50,230 nt of DNA from Planctomycetaceae bacterium (GTDB taxonomy: Bacteria; Planctomycetota; Phycisphaerae; SM23-33): positions 1 through 50,230 of the forward strand of contig JAJFVE010000118.1 in the NCBI GenBank assembly GCA_021371965.1, in the 5' to 3' direction. Shown piece after piece: positions 8,398 to 17,224 of this stretch. The number at the start of each line of letters is the position of its first letter. Position 1 is the first letter of the stretch. A program made the position numbers and the translations under genes. The notes below the pieces were generated by a model, which did no database searches, was not told the origin of the DNA, and was given only the letters and a program-made list of their open reading frames with translations.

Positions 8398-9030
8398 ATG
8401 ATGAGCAGCAAGATCCCAACAACAAGGCATCATCGACGGGCGCGGGGCGGCCAGGCCATGATCGAGTTTGTGCTGGTCGTGCCGCTGCTGGCGACGGTGC
8501 TGGTGCTGACGTTCTTCTTCGGCTGGGCGATGAAGAACCAGCAGCAGACGATCGTGGCCGACCGCTATGCGGCGTGGCAGGGCGTGCTGGCCAACGACTG
8601 GCCTACCGGAGGCGAGATCAACACCGTCTCCCTGGGCGGCCAGGCCGCGACGATCAACGTGGACTATCCCGTCGGCACGGCCGGCGTGGTCGCCCGGTTC
8701 GCCGGCGAGATCAACGCCGTCGGTCCCGAGGCCGCCGTTCTGGCCCAGGACGTCTACGTGCAGCAGTGCCCGCAGAGCCATTACGCGAACCTCTCGACGG
8801 TGTTCCCCACCAGCGTGGGGCTCTGGGCGAGTATGAACGGCGACATTTCCTGGTCGCACATCCGCGAAGGCCTCGAGTGGCGGCGTGGGCAGATGTACTT
8901 CGAGGAAGGCTCCGCCAGCGTCGTGGGCAACACGTTCTATCCGTCTCTCGACCAGGCCCTGGGCAGCATTCCCTCCCCCGGCGACACGGTCGGCACGGCG
9001 TTCCGCCAGCTTTACCTGACGCGATGGTGA
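8398..9030 (+). CDS. TadE-like minor pilin
   Basis: A 210-residue TadE-type protein: basic leader, ARGG, then QAMIEF with Glu23 at mature position 5 after cleavage at Gly18, and a hydrophobic helix (about residues 22-43). The remainder is soluble and probably extracytoplasmic. Two ATG codons (8398, 8401) lie at the leader; an in-frame extension to 8302 runs through an inverted repeat and was rejected. It follows the TadG-like gene, as TadE and TadG often pair, and is followed eight bases later by an unknown membrane protein. Confidence 0.82.
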   Translation: MMSSKIPTTRHHRRARGGQAMIEFVLVVPLLATVLVLTFFFGWAMKNQQQTIVADRYAAWQGVLANDWPTGGEINTVSLGGQAATINVDYPVGTAGVVARFAGEINAVGPEAAVLAQDVYVQQCPQSHYANLSTVFPTSVGLWASMNGDISWSHIREGLEWRRGQMYFEEGSASVVGNTFYPSLDQALGSIPSPGDTVGTAFRQLYLTRW

Positions 9031-9037
9031 GGCGCCC

Positions 9038-9628
9038 ATGAGCGACTCGCCGCCCACGAACCCTCCGGCCCCCCGCAAAAGCGGCCGCCTGCGCGGCGTC
9101 CTGTACGCGCTGCTGCTGATCGCGGGCATTTTGCTGGCCTGGCAGATGCACCGGTTCTACTTCGAGCGCACGCCAGCTCCGCCGGCCGACGAACTCGAGC
9201 GGTGGATCAACGCCCAGATGCCCGCCAGCGCCCCGGCCAGCGGCGCCGCCGACCCCGCCGACCTGGCACGCCGCCCCGAGTCGGCAGCCGACCTGACGCC
9301 GCTGAGCACGCCGCCGGCGGGCTTGGCGCCGATGAGCGCCTGGCAGTCCGGCGGCGCCTGGCAGCGGCGCGTCGGGGCGTACGTCGAGCAGTACGCCCGC
9401 TATCGCGCCCCATCGGTCGACATGGCGGTTGCGGCAGAATATTACAGAGCCGCCGGCGCCAAGGCGGGGTTCGTCGTGGCCGGCGACCGCAGCACGCCAT
9501 CGCAGCGCGTCGTGTCGCTGACGCGAAGCGGCTGGCGGGTGGTGGTGCTGATCGCGCCGGCCCCTTCGCGCGGCGTGACGATAACCGTGGCGGCCACCAA
9601 GCTGCCTCCCCCGCGCCCGCGGCCTTGA
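9038..9628 (+). CDS. Unknown single-pass membrane protein of the Tad locus
   Basis: A 196-residue protein that I do not recognise. It has a short Pro-rich cytoplasmic start, one membrane helix (about residues 20-37), a Pro/Ala-rich linker (45-105) and a small C-terminal region with a basic, Pro-rich tail. The start is seven bases after the TadE-like stop. Its place between TadE-like and CpaB genes suggests a part in pilus assembly, perhaps as a periplasmic accessory, but nothing in the sequence shows what. Confidence 0.7.
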   Translation: MSDSPPTNPPAPRKSGRLRGVLYALLLIAGILLAWQMHRFYFERTPAPPADELERWINAQMPASAPASGAADPADLARRPESAADLTPLSTPPAGLAPMSAWQSGGAWQRRVGAYVEQYARYRAPSVDMAVAAEYYRAAGAKAGFVVAGDRSTPSQRVVSLTRSGWRVVVLIAPAPSRGVTITVAATKLPPPRPRP

Positions 9629-9648
9629 TCTGCCCTCCATAAGAAGTC

Positions 9649-9728
9649 GCGAATGTCACGAAGCGAGTGGAAGCAGGGAAGCAGTTTGCTCCCTGTCCAG
9701 GCATTGTGTGTTATTCGTGTCATTCGTG
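9649..9728. repeat. Inverted repeat with CGAATGTCACGAA arms
   Basis: Arms around CGAATGTCACGAA (9651-9663) and TTCGTGTCATTCG (9714-9726) pair at 12 of 13 positions, with a smaller hairpin (about 9672-9697) in between. A related arm occurs at 21599-21615. It fills much of the 219-base gap before cpaB, where nothing else was seen. Confidence 0.65.
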
Positions 9729-9847
9729 TTCTCTGAGGTTTTGCAGCACGACGAGAGTCTGCTTGCCAAACGTGTGGCGGAACACGAGAATAGATGCGGA
9801 CCTGGCTGATTTTCGGCTGGGGCCTTACCAATCGAGGTGGCGAGCCT

Positions 9848-10675
9848 ATGGCCAACGAACGGTTGACGACGGCGAAGGCCGATGCGCCTTCAGGGATACG
9901 CAACACGCGGCTGCTGCTGGTTGCCGGCGGGTTGGGCGTGGTGGTGGTGATCCTGTACCTGGCCCAGATCGCCCACATCCACCAGGGATACGATCAGGGC
10001 AAGGTGAAACTGCTCATGTTCACCCACGACGTCCCGGCCGGGACCGTCGTCAGCGAAAAGGACGTCGAGCGCGTGGAGGTCGAACGTTCGCAGCTGGGGC
10101 GCATGGGCGACCTGGTGGTCGAGAAGGATTTCGGTCAGGTATACGGCCAGCCCTCGGCCGACGACGGCAAGAAGGGCCAGTATCTTCAGTACCGCCACAT
10201 CACGCTGCAGGAGCGGGAGCGTCCGGCCAATCGGATCGTCAAAGGCATGGTGGCGTTTCCGCTGGACGTCGATCCCCACTACGTGCCCGGCGACGTGCTG
10301 CGGGTGTATGACCGGGTGCTGGTGATGGCGGTGCTGGTGGGCAAAGACCGCCGCGCCCGCACATACCCGGTGTTCAAGGGCGCCGTTCGCGTGATCGCCA
10401 TCGGCGGCCGCGGCGAGCAGGTGCGCGAGCTGCGCAGCGGCGGCCAGCGCGTCGGCGAGGTGGCATCGAGCTACCGCACCGTCACCATCGAGGTGCCCGA
10501 CAAGGAACTGCCCGAGTTGATCAACCTGCTGACGCACAAAGTCGGCTCGGTGCGCCTGGCCTTGCCGTCCAGCGAGAACACGCCCACCGAGGACGCCGCC
10601 TCGATCAATCCGGCGCTGAAGGACCTCGCCACCAGCGCCGAGAGCCCGGTGGGCTACCAGCCGCTGGGGGGCTGA
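9848..10675 (+). CDS. cpaB: CpaB/RcpC-like pilus assembly protein
   Basis: A 275-residue inner-membrane-anchored protein of the CpaB type, which in Tad systems works with the secretin in the periplasm. A membrane helix lies at about residues 20-40, followed by a SAF-type region beginning VKLLMFTHDVPAGTVVSEKDV, then KGMVAFPLDVD and a C-terminal domain ending in VRLALPSSEN. The ATG at 9848 is preceded by GAGGTGG; a GTG or ATG near 9794 in the same frame would add 18 residues without family support. The stop is five bases from the FHA-CpaF start, so the two are probably translated together. Confidence 0.85.
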   Translation: MANERLTTAKADAPSGIRNTRLLLVAGGLGVVVVILYLAQIAHIHQGYDQGKVKLLMFTHDVPAGTVVSEKDVERVEVERSQLGRMGDLVVEKDFGQVYGQPSADDGKKGQYLQYRHITLQERERPANRIVKGMVAFPLDVDPHYVPGDVLRVYDRVLVMAVLVGKDRRARTYPVFKGAVRVIAIGGRGEQVRELRSGGQRVGEVASSYRTVTIEVPDKELPELINLLTHKVGSVRLALPSSENTPTEDAASINPALKDLATSAESPVGYQPLGG

Positions 10676-10680
10676 AGACA

Positions 10681-12552
10681 ATGGAAATCTGGGTCGCCAA
10701 CCAGTTCACCGACCAGCGCGAAGTCATAAAAGTCGACGGCGCGTCGATCTCGATCGGGCGCGACGCGGCCAACGACGTCACGCTGCACAGCCAGTTCGTC
10801 TCGCGCCGCCACTGTCACATCCTCTTCGAGAACGGCAGTTACTTCATCGAGTCGCTGGGGCTCAATGAGACGGTGGTGGCCAACAAGTCCATCGCCCGTG
10901 GGCAAAAGCGCCGCATCGACTACGGCGACGAAATCCGCATCGGCGAGTACAGCCTGTACATGATGGAGCCCTCCATCAAGCGCATCAAGGCCGGACAGCG
11001 CGTCGTCACGCCCCGCCGCCGCGTCGTCGAACTCGAACAGAAAATGCACGCCGAACTGCTCGACCGCCTGAACCTGCGCGTCACGGGCGTGGCCGTCTCG
11101 GCCGACCAGCAGCATGTGGCGCTGATCAAGCGCCACCTGGCCGACATCATCGAGGCCTACCGCCCGCAGCTCGACGAGGAGATGGTCGCCCACCTGGTGC
11201 AGGAGTATCTGTGGCGATCGGCCGTGACCGAACTGGCCCGCCGCGCCACGGGCAAGTTGCTCTACAGCTACGGCTTTGAAGATTCCGACGTGCTGCAGAC
11301 GGCGCACGAAGAGGCGATCAGCCGCATGATCGGCGACGTGCTGAGCGTGTTCCCGCTGCGCCTGCGCCCCACGACGATCAAGGAAGACGTCGCCCTGGTC
11401 GAGGCGGGGTGGAAAGAGCAGGTCTCGCGGCTGGGCAAGCGCGTCACGCCGGAGCTGCGGGACTACCTCGTCGGGCGGATGATCTCCAAGGACATCGAGG
11501 ACGTGGTGCTGGGCTACGGGCCACTGCAGGACCTGCTGGAGATGCCCAACGTCAATGAGATCATGGTGGTGGGGCGCGACAAGATTTACATCGAGAAGGA
11601 CGGCTCGCTGCAGAACACCGGGCGCAGCTTCTTCTCCGACGAGATCGTCCAGAGCATCATCGAGCGCATCATCACGCCCATCGGGCGGCGCATCGACCGC
11701 TCGACGCCGCTGGTCGACGCCCGCCTGCCCGACGGCTCGCGCGTCAACGCCATCATCAATCCGCTGAGCCTGTCCGGGCCGGTGCTGACGATCCGCAAGT
11801 TCGCCCGCATCCCCTTCACCGTCGACGACCTCATCGAGCGCGGGACGGTTACAGAGCCGGTCGCCGCCTTCCTGCGCGGCTGCGTGCTGGGTCGCAAGAA
11901 TCTCATCATTGCCGGCGGCACCGGCAGCGGCAAGACCACCACGCTAAACGTGCTGGGGCACTTCATCCCGGCCGAGGAACGCATCGTCACCATCGAAGAC
12001 TCGGCCGAGCTTCAACTGCCCCAGGAGCATCTGGTGAGCCTGGAGACGCGGCCGCCGAACATCGAGGGCAAGGGCGCGTACCTGATCCGCGACTTGGTGA
12101 AGAACGCGCTGCGCATGCGGCCGGACCGCCTGATCGTCGGCGAGTGCCGCGGGCCCGAGGCGCTGGACATGCTCCAGGCGATGAACACCGGGCACGACGG
12201 GTCGCTGACGACGGTGCACGCCAACAGCCCCGTCGACACGATGATGCGCGTCGAGACGATGGTGCTGATGGCCGTCGAGATGCCCATTCGCGCCATCCGC
12301 GAGCAGATCGCCGCGGCGCTGGACATCGTGGTGCAGATCCAGCGCCTGCAGGACGGGCGGCGCTGCATCACGCACGTCAGCGAGATCACGGGCATCGACC
12401 CCGACAGCGGGCAGATTATCGTCGAGGACATCTTCGTGATGCGCGAGGGGCACAAGGACGAGGCCCCGCGCCTGCGGCACACCGGATATATTCCCGCCTT
12501 CGCCGACGAACTGCTGGCCAAAGGCATTCTCGGCATCGAGGTATTCACGTGA
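10681..12552 (+). CDS. cpaF: FHA domain fused to CpaF/TadA pilus ATPase
   Basis: A 623-residue protein. Residues 1-95 form an FHA domain, with GR at 25-26, SRRH at 41-44 and a following LGLN, the residues that bind phosphothreonine. A linker leads to a complete CpaF ATPase: Walker A GGTGSGKT at 412-419, IEDSAEL near 438-444, PDRLIVGECRG near 481, His box TVHAN at 511-515. The extra domain means the motor can probably bind a phosphorylated partner, or itself when phosphorylated. TadB overlaps its stop by one base. It is the second CpaF in the locus, and the two may form different motors or one mixed ring. Confidence 0.95.
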   Translation: MEIWVANQFTDQREVIKVDGASISIGRDAANDVTLHSQFVSRRHCHILFENGSYFIESLGLNETVVANKSIARGQKRRIDYGDEIRIGEYSLYMMEPSIKRIKAGQRVVTPRRRVVELEQKMHAELLDRLNLRVTGVAVSADQQHVALIKRHLADIIEAYRPQLDEEMVAHLVQEYLWRSAVTELARRATGKLLYSYGFEDSDVLQTAHEEAISRMIGDVLSVFPLRLRPTTIKEDVALVEAGWKEQVSRLGKRVTPELRDYLVGRMISKDIEDVVLGYGPLQDLLEMPNVNEIMVVGRDKIYIEKDGSLQNTGRSFFSDEIVQSIIERIITPIGRRIDRSTPLVDARLPDGSRVNAIINPLSLSGPVLTIRKFARIPFTVDDLIERGTVTEPVAAFLRGCVLGRKNLIIAGGTGSGKTTTLNVLGHFIPAEERIVTIEDSAELQLPQEHLVSLETRPPNIEGKGAYLIRDLVKNALRMRPDRLIVGECRGPEALDMLQAMNTGHDGSLTTVHANSPVDTMMRVETMVLMAVEMPIRAIREQIAAALDIVVQIQRLQDGRRCITHVSEITGIDPDSGQIIVEDIFVMREGHKDEAPRLRHTGYIPAFADELLAKGILGIEVFT

Positions 12553-13430
12553 TGGACGTTCTCGCCCAGGCCGACATCAACTGGATCGCCGTCGCCGGCA
12601 CCGGCCTGCTGATGCTGGTGGCCACCGGCGCCGCCGTCTGGTTCGGCTGGCCGCCGCTGCGGGCGATGGCCCTGCGCCAGGAAGAGCGGTACGAGCGCGT
12701 GCTGCGCGGGCGGTTGATGATCGACGTCGAGGCCCGCACCGCCACCTGGATGTCCATCGCCGCCGTGCTGCTGCTGGCGCTGCTGGGCCTGGTGATTACC
12801 GAGAGCATCGTCGGGGCGATCATCCTGGGAGCCGTGGGGCTGCTGGGTCCGTGGGCGATGATCAAGATCCTCGCCCGCCGGCGGCTGGACAAACTCGAAT
12901 TGCAGCTTGTCGGGGGGATCCAGTCGATCACTTCCGGCGTGCGGGCGGGGCTGAACCTGGTGCAGTCGATGGAGCTGGTGGCCCGCGAGGGTCCCATTCC
13001 GATGCGTCAGGAGTTCGCCCACCTGCTGCGCGAGTACGAGTTCGGTATTCCGCTGGAAGAGGCGATGGACAACGCCGCCGAGCGGATCGGCTCGGGCGAC
13101 TTCCGCCTGCTGTTTTCGGCCTTGCAGACGCACCGCCAGCGCGGCGGCGACCTGGGTGAAACGCTGGACCGCATCGCCGAGAGCATCCGCGAGATCCAGC
13201 GTCTGGAGAACCGCGTCAAGACGCTGACCGCCCAGGGCCGCGCCACCGCCCGGGCGATGGGCGCGATGCCGATGGTGGTGCTGGCGATCATCTACTTCCT
13301 GCGGATCAGCCCCGAGTACGTCATCCAGCTCTTCACGACGCCGCTGGGCAACTTCTTGCTGCTGATCATGATCGTGCTCAACGTCGCGGGCTTCCTGCTG
13401 ATCCGCAAAATAATGGACATCGATATTTGA
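12552..13430 (+). CDS. tadB: TadB inner-membrane pilus platform protein
   Basis: A 292-residue type II secretion F-domain protein that forms the membrane platform with TadC. Hydrophobic helices lie near residues 12-30, 66-102 and at the C-terminus (about 240-287); the cytoplasmic F domain between contains GIQSITSGVRAGLNLVQSME and GGDLGETLDRIAESIRE. The ATG overlaps the ATPase TGA (TGATG), so translation is coupled. A longer open frame upstream lies inside the ATPase gene and was discarded. Confidence 0.92.
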   Translation: MDVLAQADINWIAVAGTGLLMLVATGAAVWFGWPPLRAMALRQEERYERVLRGRLMIDVEARTATWMSIAAVLLLALLGLVITESIVGAIILGAVGLLGPWAMIKILARRRLDKLELQLVGGIQSITSGVRAGLNLVQSMELVAREGPIPMRQEFAHLLREYEFGIPLEEAMDNAAERIGSGDFRLLFSALQTHRQRGGDLGETLDRIAESIREIQRLENRVKTLTAQGRATARAMGAMPMVVLAIIYFLRISPEYVIQLFTTPLGNFLLLIMIVLNVAGFLLIRKIMDIDI

Positions 13431-13440
13431 CGAGGCGAAG

Positions 13441-13569
13441 AAAACAACTTTGCCACAGAGGTCACAGAGACCACAAAGAAAGACAAAGAAAAGAGCAGAG
13501 AAAGGTTTGCCATCTTTGCTTTTCTCCGCGTTCTTTGTGATCTCTGTGGCGGAGTTTTTGAGTTGTTTC
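13441..13569. repeat. Long inverted repeat of the CACAGAG family (copy 1)
   Basis: The left arm (13441-13470, GCCACAGAGGTCACAGAG) and the right arm (about 13531-13569, CTTTGTGATCTCTGTGGC) form a long imperfect hairpin that fills the TadB-TadC gap completely and ends one base before the tadC ATG. Copies 2 and 3 are at 17225-17340 and 18058-18206. Confidence 0.85.
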
Positions 13570-13570
13570 T

Positions 13571-14500
13571 ATGAATGAACAAACGCTCCAACTGATCTGG
13601 ACCGCCGGCCTGGGCCTGGGGCTCCTTGTGACCGTAGGGCTGTTGATCGTTTCGATCTTCAGCCAGAGCGGGCGCATTGAGATATCGCCCCAGCGTCAGG
13701 CGGCGCTGGCCACCGGGCACACCGACCGGCGGACGGTGTTTGAAAATGCCCTGCTCGGTCCGATCATGTGGCTGCTGCTGACGGTCGCCCACCGCCTGCG
13801 CACGCCGCGCATCAAGAGCTGGCTGGCACGCAAGCTCGTCGCCAGCGGCAACCCCGACATGTACACGCCCGAGGAGTACCTGGCGTACGCGATGCTGGTG
13901 GGGCTGATCCTGGCCGTCGCGTCGGGGGCGCTGTATCTGATCGCCATGGCCGACATCAGCGTGTCGCTGCCGCTGGTGGCGTTCGTGGTCGGCTTCGGCT
14001 CGGCCATCGTCTCGCTGGCCAACCGCGCCAGCACGCGCATCCGCCTGATCGCCAAGCGCGTCCCGTACTCGCTGGACCTGATCGCCCTGGCCATGGGCGC
14101 CGGTGCGACGTTCACCGAGGCCGTCTCCACCGTCGTGCGCCGCGGCGGGGTGGACGAGGAAGAGCCTTTCAACGTCGAGCTGCGGGCGATGCTGGCCGAG
14201 ATCGAACTGGGCACCACGCGACGCGTGGCGCTGAGGAACCTCTCCGACCGCGTCCCGCTGGAGATGCTCCAGACCATCGTTGCCAGCGTCATCCAGGCCG
14301 AAGACCTCGGCACGCCGCTGTCGACCGTGCTGCACTCCCAGGCCACCCTGCTGCGCATGCAGCGGTCGGTCCGGGCCGAGAACGCCGCGGCCGTCGCCTC
14401 GGTGCGAATCCTGCTGCCGAGCCTGTTGATCCTGATCAGCGTGGTGCTGGCCATCTTCGCCCCGGCCATCATCCGCATCGTCAAGAACGGATTCATGTGA
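13571..14500 (+). CDS. tadC: TadC inner-membrane pilus platform protein
   Basis: A 309-residue F-domain membrane protein, partner of TadB. Helices lie near residues 9-30, 58-72, 98-120 and at the C-terminus (about 277-300). The F domain contains RVPYSLDLIALAMGAGATF and VIQAEDLGTPLSTVL, typical of TadC. The start codon follows immediately after a long inverted repeat that has separated it from tadB, so its ribosome-binding site is poor and may depend on that structure. The stop TGA overlaps the ATG of the next gene. Confidence 0.92.
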   Translation: MNEQTLQLIWTAGLGLGLLVTVGLLIVSIFSQSGRIEISPQRQAALATGHTDRRTVFENALLGPIMWLLLTVAHRLRTPRIKSWLARKLVASGNPDMYTPEEYLAYAMLVGLILAVASGALYLIAMADISVSLPLVAFVVGFGSAIVSLANRASTRIRLIAKRVPYSLDLIALAMGAGATFTEAVSTVVRRGGVDEEEPFNVELRAMLAEIELGTTRRVALRNLSDRVPLEMLQTIVASVIQAEDLGTPLSTVLHSQATLLRMQRSVRAENAAAVASVRILLPSLLILISVVLAIFAPAIIRIVKNGFM

Positions 14501-15537
14501 TGAGCGAGACGTTTGCCGAAGTCGTGATCGTGGCCGGTCCGCAGCGGGGGCGCCGCCTGCTTCTGCGCAAGAGCGTCATCCCCATCGGGCGCGGTGACGA
14601 CTGCCTCATCCGCATCAACGAGCAGTATGTCTCGCGGCAGCACGCCCAGTTCGTCTTCACCACCGAGGGATGGGTCGTCGAAGGCGCCTCCGACCAGCCG
14701 ACCTTCGTCAACGACAAGCGGTACAAAAAGGGCGTCCGCGTCATCCTCGACACCGGCGACGAGATCGGCCTCGGCGCCGAGACACGCCTGCTGTTCGTCC
14801 AGAAAGGCGACGACGTGATCGCCGCCGTCGGCGCCTGGCAGGAGGCCCATCCCGCCCCGGCCGCCGAGCCCCCGGCCCCGCCGCCGATCCCGCCGGAGGC
14901 TGAGGAAGCCGACGTCACCGACGACCTGCAACCCCAGGCCGCAGCCGTGGACGACGCCGCGGCCGCCCAGGGTCACAGCAAGATCCGCAAGTACGCCGTG
15001 TTCCTGGGCGTGAGCATGGGTTTGTTTCTGCTGATCATGATCGCCGGGATGCTCAAGAAGAACTCTGACGGCCCCGTCGACCCCGACGCCGGCGGCCCGC
15101 CCAGGGCCATGACCGACGAGCAGATCAAGCAGGCCCTGGACCGCAAGCTCCCGCGCGTCAGCGCCAGCGCCGTGACCATCAGCGCCCTCCTCGACAAGGC
15201 CCGCAGGGCCTGGCTGGACCGCACCAGCCGCGACGGCGAACTCTACAACTGCGTGATGAACTTCCAGCAGTACCTGGCGTGCCGGCCGACCTCCACCTTC
15301 GAGACCGTCGAGGACGAGCGGCTCTACCGCACCGCGCTGGACGAACTGACGACCAAGGTGAAAGACAAGTATCGCACCGCCTACCTCATGGGCCGCCAGG
15401 GCCAGTGGCGCCAGTCGCAGCGCGATTTCGAGCAGCTCCAGCGAATCGTGCCCGATCACAACAGCCCCATCTGGGACAGCGTCGGCGAGCATCTCAAATA
15501 CGCCCGCGAGCAAGCAGCAAAGCAGAAGAATCCTTAG
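14500..15537 (+). CDS. Membrane protein with N-terminal FHA domain
   Basis: A 345-residue protein. An FHA domain covers about residues 8-100, with GR at 30-31 and SRQH at 45-48; the usual later Asn region reads ASDQPTFVND. A Pro/Ala-rich linker follows, a membrane helix (about 164-184), then a helical C-terminal region of about 140 residues that may be TPR-like and would face the periplasm. The ATG overlaps the TadC stop, which ties it to the pilus operon. Together with the FHA-CpaF and the locus kinase it suggests phosphothreonine-based recruitment at the assembly platform. Its partner is unknown. Confidence 0.88.
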   Translation: MSETFAEVVIVAGPQRGRRLLLRKSVIPIGRGDDCLIRINEQYVSRQHAQFVFTTEGWVVEGASDQPTFVNDKRYKKGVRVILDTGDEIGLGAETRLLFVQKGDDVIAAVGAWQEAHPAPAAEPPAPPPIPPEAEEADVTDDLQPQAAAVDDAAAAQGHSKIRKYAVFLGVSMGLFLLIMIAGMLKKNSDGPVDPDAGGPPRAMTDEQIKQALDRKLPRVSASAVTISALLDKARRAWLDRTSRDGELYNCVMNFQQYLACRPTSTFETVEDERLYRTALDELTTKVKDKYRTAYLMGRQGQWRQSQRDFEQLQRIVPDHNSPIWDSVGEHLKYAREQAAKQKNP

Positions 15538-15544
15538 GACGCTC

Positions 15545-15600
15545 CCCGCATCCGTAGCGGCGGGGTGCTCAGGCATCCGCTAGCGGTCTGGCTTTTTTCC
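15545..15600 (+). terminator. Candidate terminator at the end of the Tad locus
   Basis: A CCCCGC...GCGGGG stem (about 15545-15566) and a second small palindrome, CCGCTAGCGG (15578-15587), are followed by GGCTTTTTT. The T run and position just after the last Tad gene fit a terminator. Stem and T run are separated, so the fit is imperfect. Confidence 0.4.
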
Positions 15601-15668
15601 GTCGTGAAACGCCCCGGAGCAGTTTCCCCCATTGGCAACGCTCGGCCCTTGAACGATAATGTCACCGT

Positions 15669-16391
15669 ATGAGTTTGCGCAAGGAAAACGCGCCGCCCGC
15701 TGAGGTGGGATATTTCGCCCAGTCGCGCCAGCCGTGGAACATCCTCATGTTCATCACGCTGCCGCTGCTGGGTTTCCACCTGGTGACCGTGTTTCATCCC
15801 AGCGGGCTGGTCGTGCCTTACTACTTCCGCCTGGCGCTGAGCCACCTCGGCGCCTCGGCGGTGCATCTGTCGAGCCTGCTGATCGTCTCGACGCTGCTGG
15901 TCTGGCACTGGCGAACGCGGGCGCCGTGGCGGCTGGAGCCGGCCGTCCTGATCGCCATGGCCGTCGAATCGATCCTTTGGACGCTGCCGCTGGTGGCGTT
16001 GTCGTTTCTGCTGTCGCACATGGCCGCCCAGGCGTCGCAAGCCGCCTCGGCGGCGGCGACGATCCTCCACCACGTCACCCAGGCCGTGGGCGCGGGCATC
16101 TACGAGGAGTTCTTCTTCCGCCTGGTGCTGGTCAGCCTGGCCATGGGGATTTGCGTCGACCTGTTCGAGCTGCCCGCGCGGCCGGTCGCCATGGCGGCGG
16201 TGACCGTCTCGGCGCTGCTCTTTGCCCTATGCCACTGGACGCAGTTGACCCTGCCCGACGGGTTTGCCTGGCAGAAGTTCTTCTTCCTGCTGCTGGCCGG
16301 GCTGCTCTGGGGCGCGATCTACATCCATCGCGGACTGGGGATCGCCATCGGCTCGCACATCGTCTGGGACTTGTACGTCCTGGTGCTCTAA
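15669..16391 (+). CDS. CPBP (CAAX-type) intramembrane metalloprotease
   Basis: A 240-residue multi-pass membrane protein of the CPBP/Rce1-like family. The family motifs are present: EEFFFR at 146-151, FALCH with His189, and HIVWD at 230-234, which together make the metal site. Family members process membrane proteins or peptides; the substrate here is unknown. No clear ribosome-binding site precedes the ATG. It stands alone between the Tad terminator region and a convergent gene, with a gap of 25 bases at its 3' end. Confidence 0.85.
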   Translation: MSLRKENAPPAEVGYFAQSRQPWNILMFITLPLLGFHLVTVFHPSGLVVPYYFRLALSHLGASAVHLSSLLIVSTLLVWHWRTRAPWRLEPAVLIAMAVESILWTLPLVALSFLLSHMAAQASQAASAAATILHHVTQAVGAGIYEEFFFRLVLVSLAMGICVDLFELPARPVAMAAVTVSALLFALCHWTQLTLPDGFAWQKFFFLLLAGLLWGAIYIHRGLGIAIGSHIVWDLYVLVL

Positions 16392-16416
16392 TTCCATCAT
16401 TTCATTTTCGATTTCA

Positions 16417-17214
16417 TCAGATCGCCGCCGCCAGATAACTCTCGAACGCCCGGTAGTCGTGTATCAACTCCTGCAGTTCCATCGAGGGCAGCATGTGCGG
16501 CGGCGTCTGGGCGGTGATGTACCTCGCAGCCGCCGGCGGACCGCCGTCTTGCTCGTCGGCCCCGGCAGCGCCGACGAGATCGGCGTAGCGGATCGCTTTG
16601 CCGTCGGCTTGGTACATTGCGCCGATGATCCACAGCCGCCCGAAGCGGTAGCGATGCTGCACCAGGCGATAAGCCTGGCTGGACCAGCTCGTGCCCGTAA
16701 AGGCGAAGTCGCGCGGCTCGATGCCCAGCCGCCGCCGCAACAGGTTGTCGTTGGTCCGGAGTTCTTCAGCCACCAACGCGCCGCTGGGATCCTTCACCGC
16801 CAGTTCGGACAGGTTCGGGTGCGTGTGCGTGTGCGCGCCGATGTGCCAGCCGCCCGCCACCAGTTCGCCGATCTCGTCCCAGCTCATGTATGACCGCTCC
16901 TGCGGCGGCGGCACGACGCCGGCGTGCAACTCCTCCAGCGGCTGCGTGTGGACGAACAGATTGCCCCGATATCCCGCGCCCGCCATTACGGGCATGATCT
17001 GGTGGCGGATCGAGACGGCGGCATGGTCGAAGTCGAACATGATCGGCCGCGCCGGCAGGGCGGCGCCTTGGAACCGCCAGGCGGCCAGATCGTCGTATGA
17101 GATCGACTCAAACCCCAGCCTCCGCGCGATGGCGAAGTACCGCTCGAACCTTTGGGCGTCAAGCGGCCGCTCCCCGCCGCCGCAGCCGTGACACATGGTG
17201 ATTGGGATTCGCAT
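16417..17214 (-). CDS. Polysaccharide deacetylase family protein
   Basis: A 265-residue NodB-homology protein without a visible signal peptide, so probably cytoplasmic. The metal site is recognisable: FDFD at 60-63 in place of the usual FDD, and HTHTH at 128-132, where His128 and His132 match the HxxxH pair. Such enzymes remove N- or O-acetyl groups from sugars; the substrate cannot be told. The ATG at 17214 is chosen because a GTG seven codons upstream lies in an inverted repeat. It is convergent with the CPBP gene and divergent from the AlkD-like gene. Confidence 0.8.
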   Translation of the reverse strand: MRIPITMCHGCGGGERPLDAQRFERYFAIARRLGFESISYDDLAAWRFQGAALPARPIMFDFDHAAVSIRHQIMPVMAGAGYRGNLFVHTQPLEELHAGVVPPPQERSYMSWDEIGELVAGGWHIGAHTHTHPNLSELAVKDPSGALVAEELRTNDNLLRRRLGIEPRDFAFTGTSWSSQAYRLVQHRYRFGRLWIIGAMYQADGKAIRYADLVGAAGADEQDGGPPAAARYITAQTPPHMLPSMELQELIHDYRAFESYLAAAI

Positions 17215-17224
17215 GGCAAACCAG

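Noticed and set aside
6173..8425. Long minus-strand open frame (750 codons) opposite the TadG-like gene
   Set aside because: Arg/Ala/His-rich product with no domain, antisense to a gene with a proper leader and neighbours.
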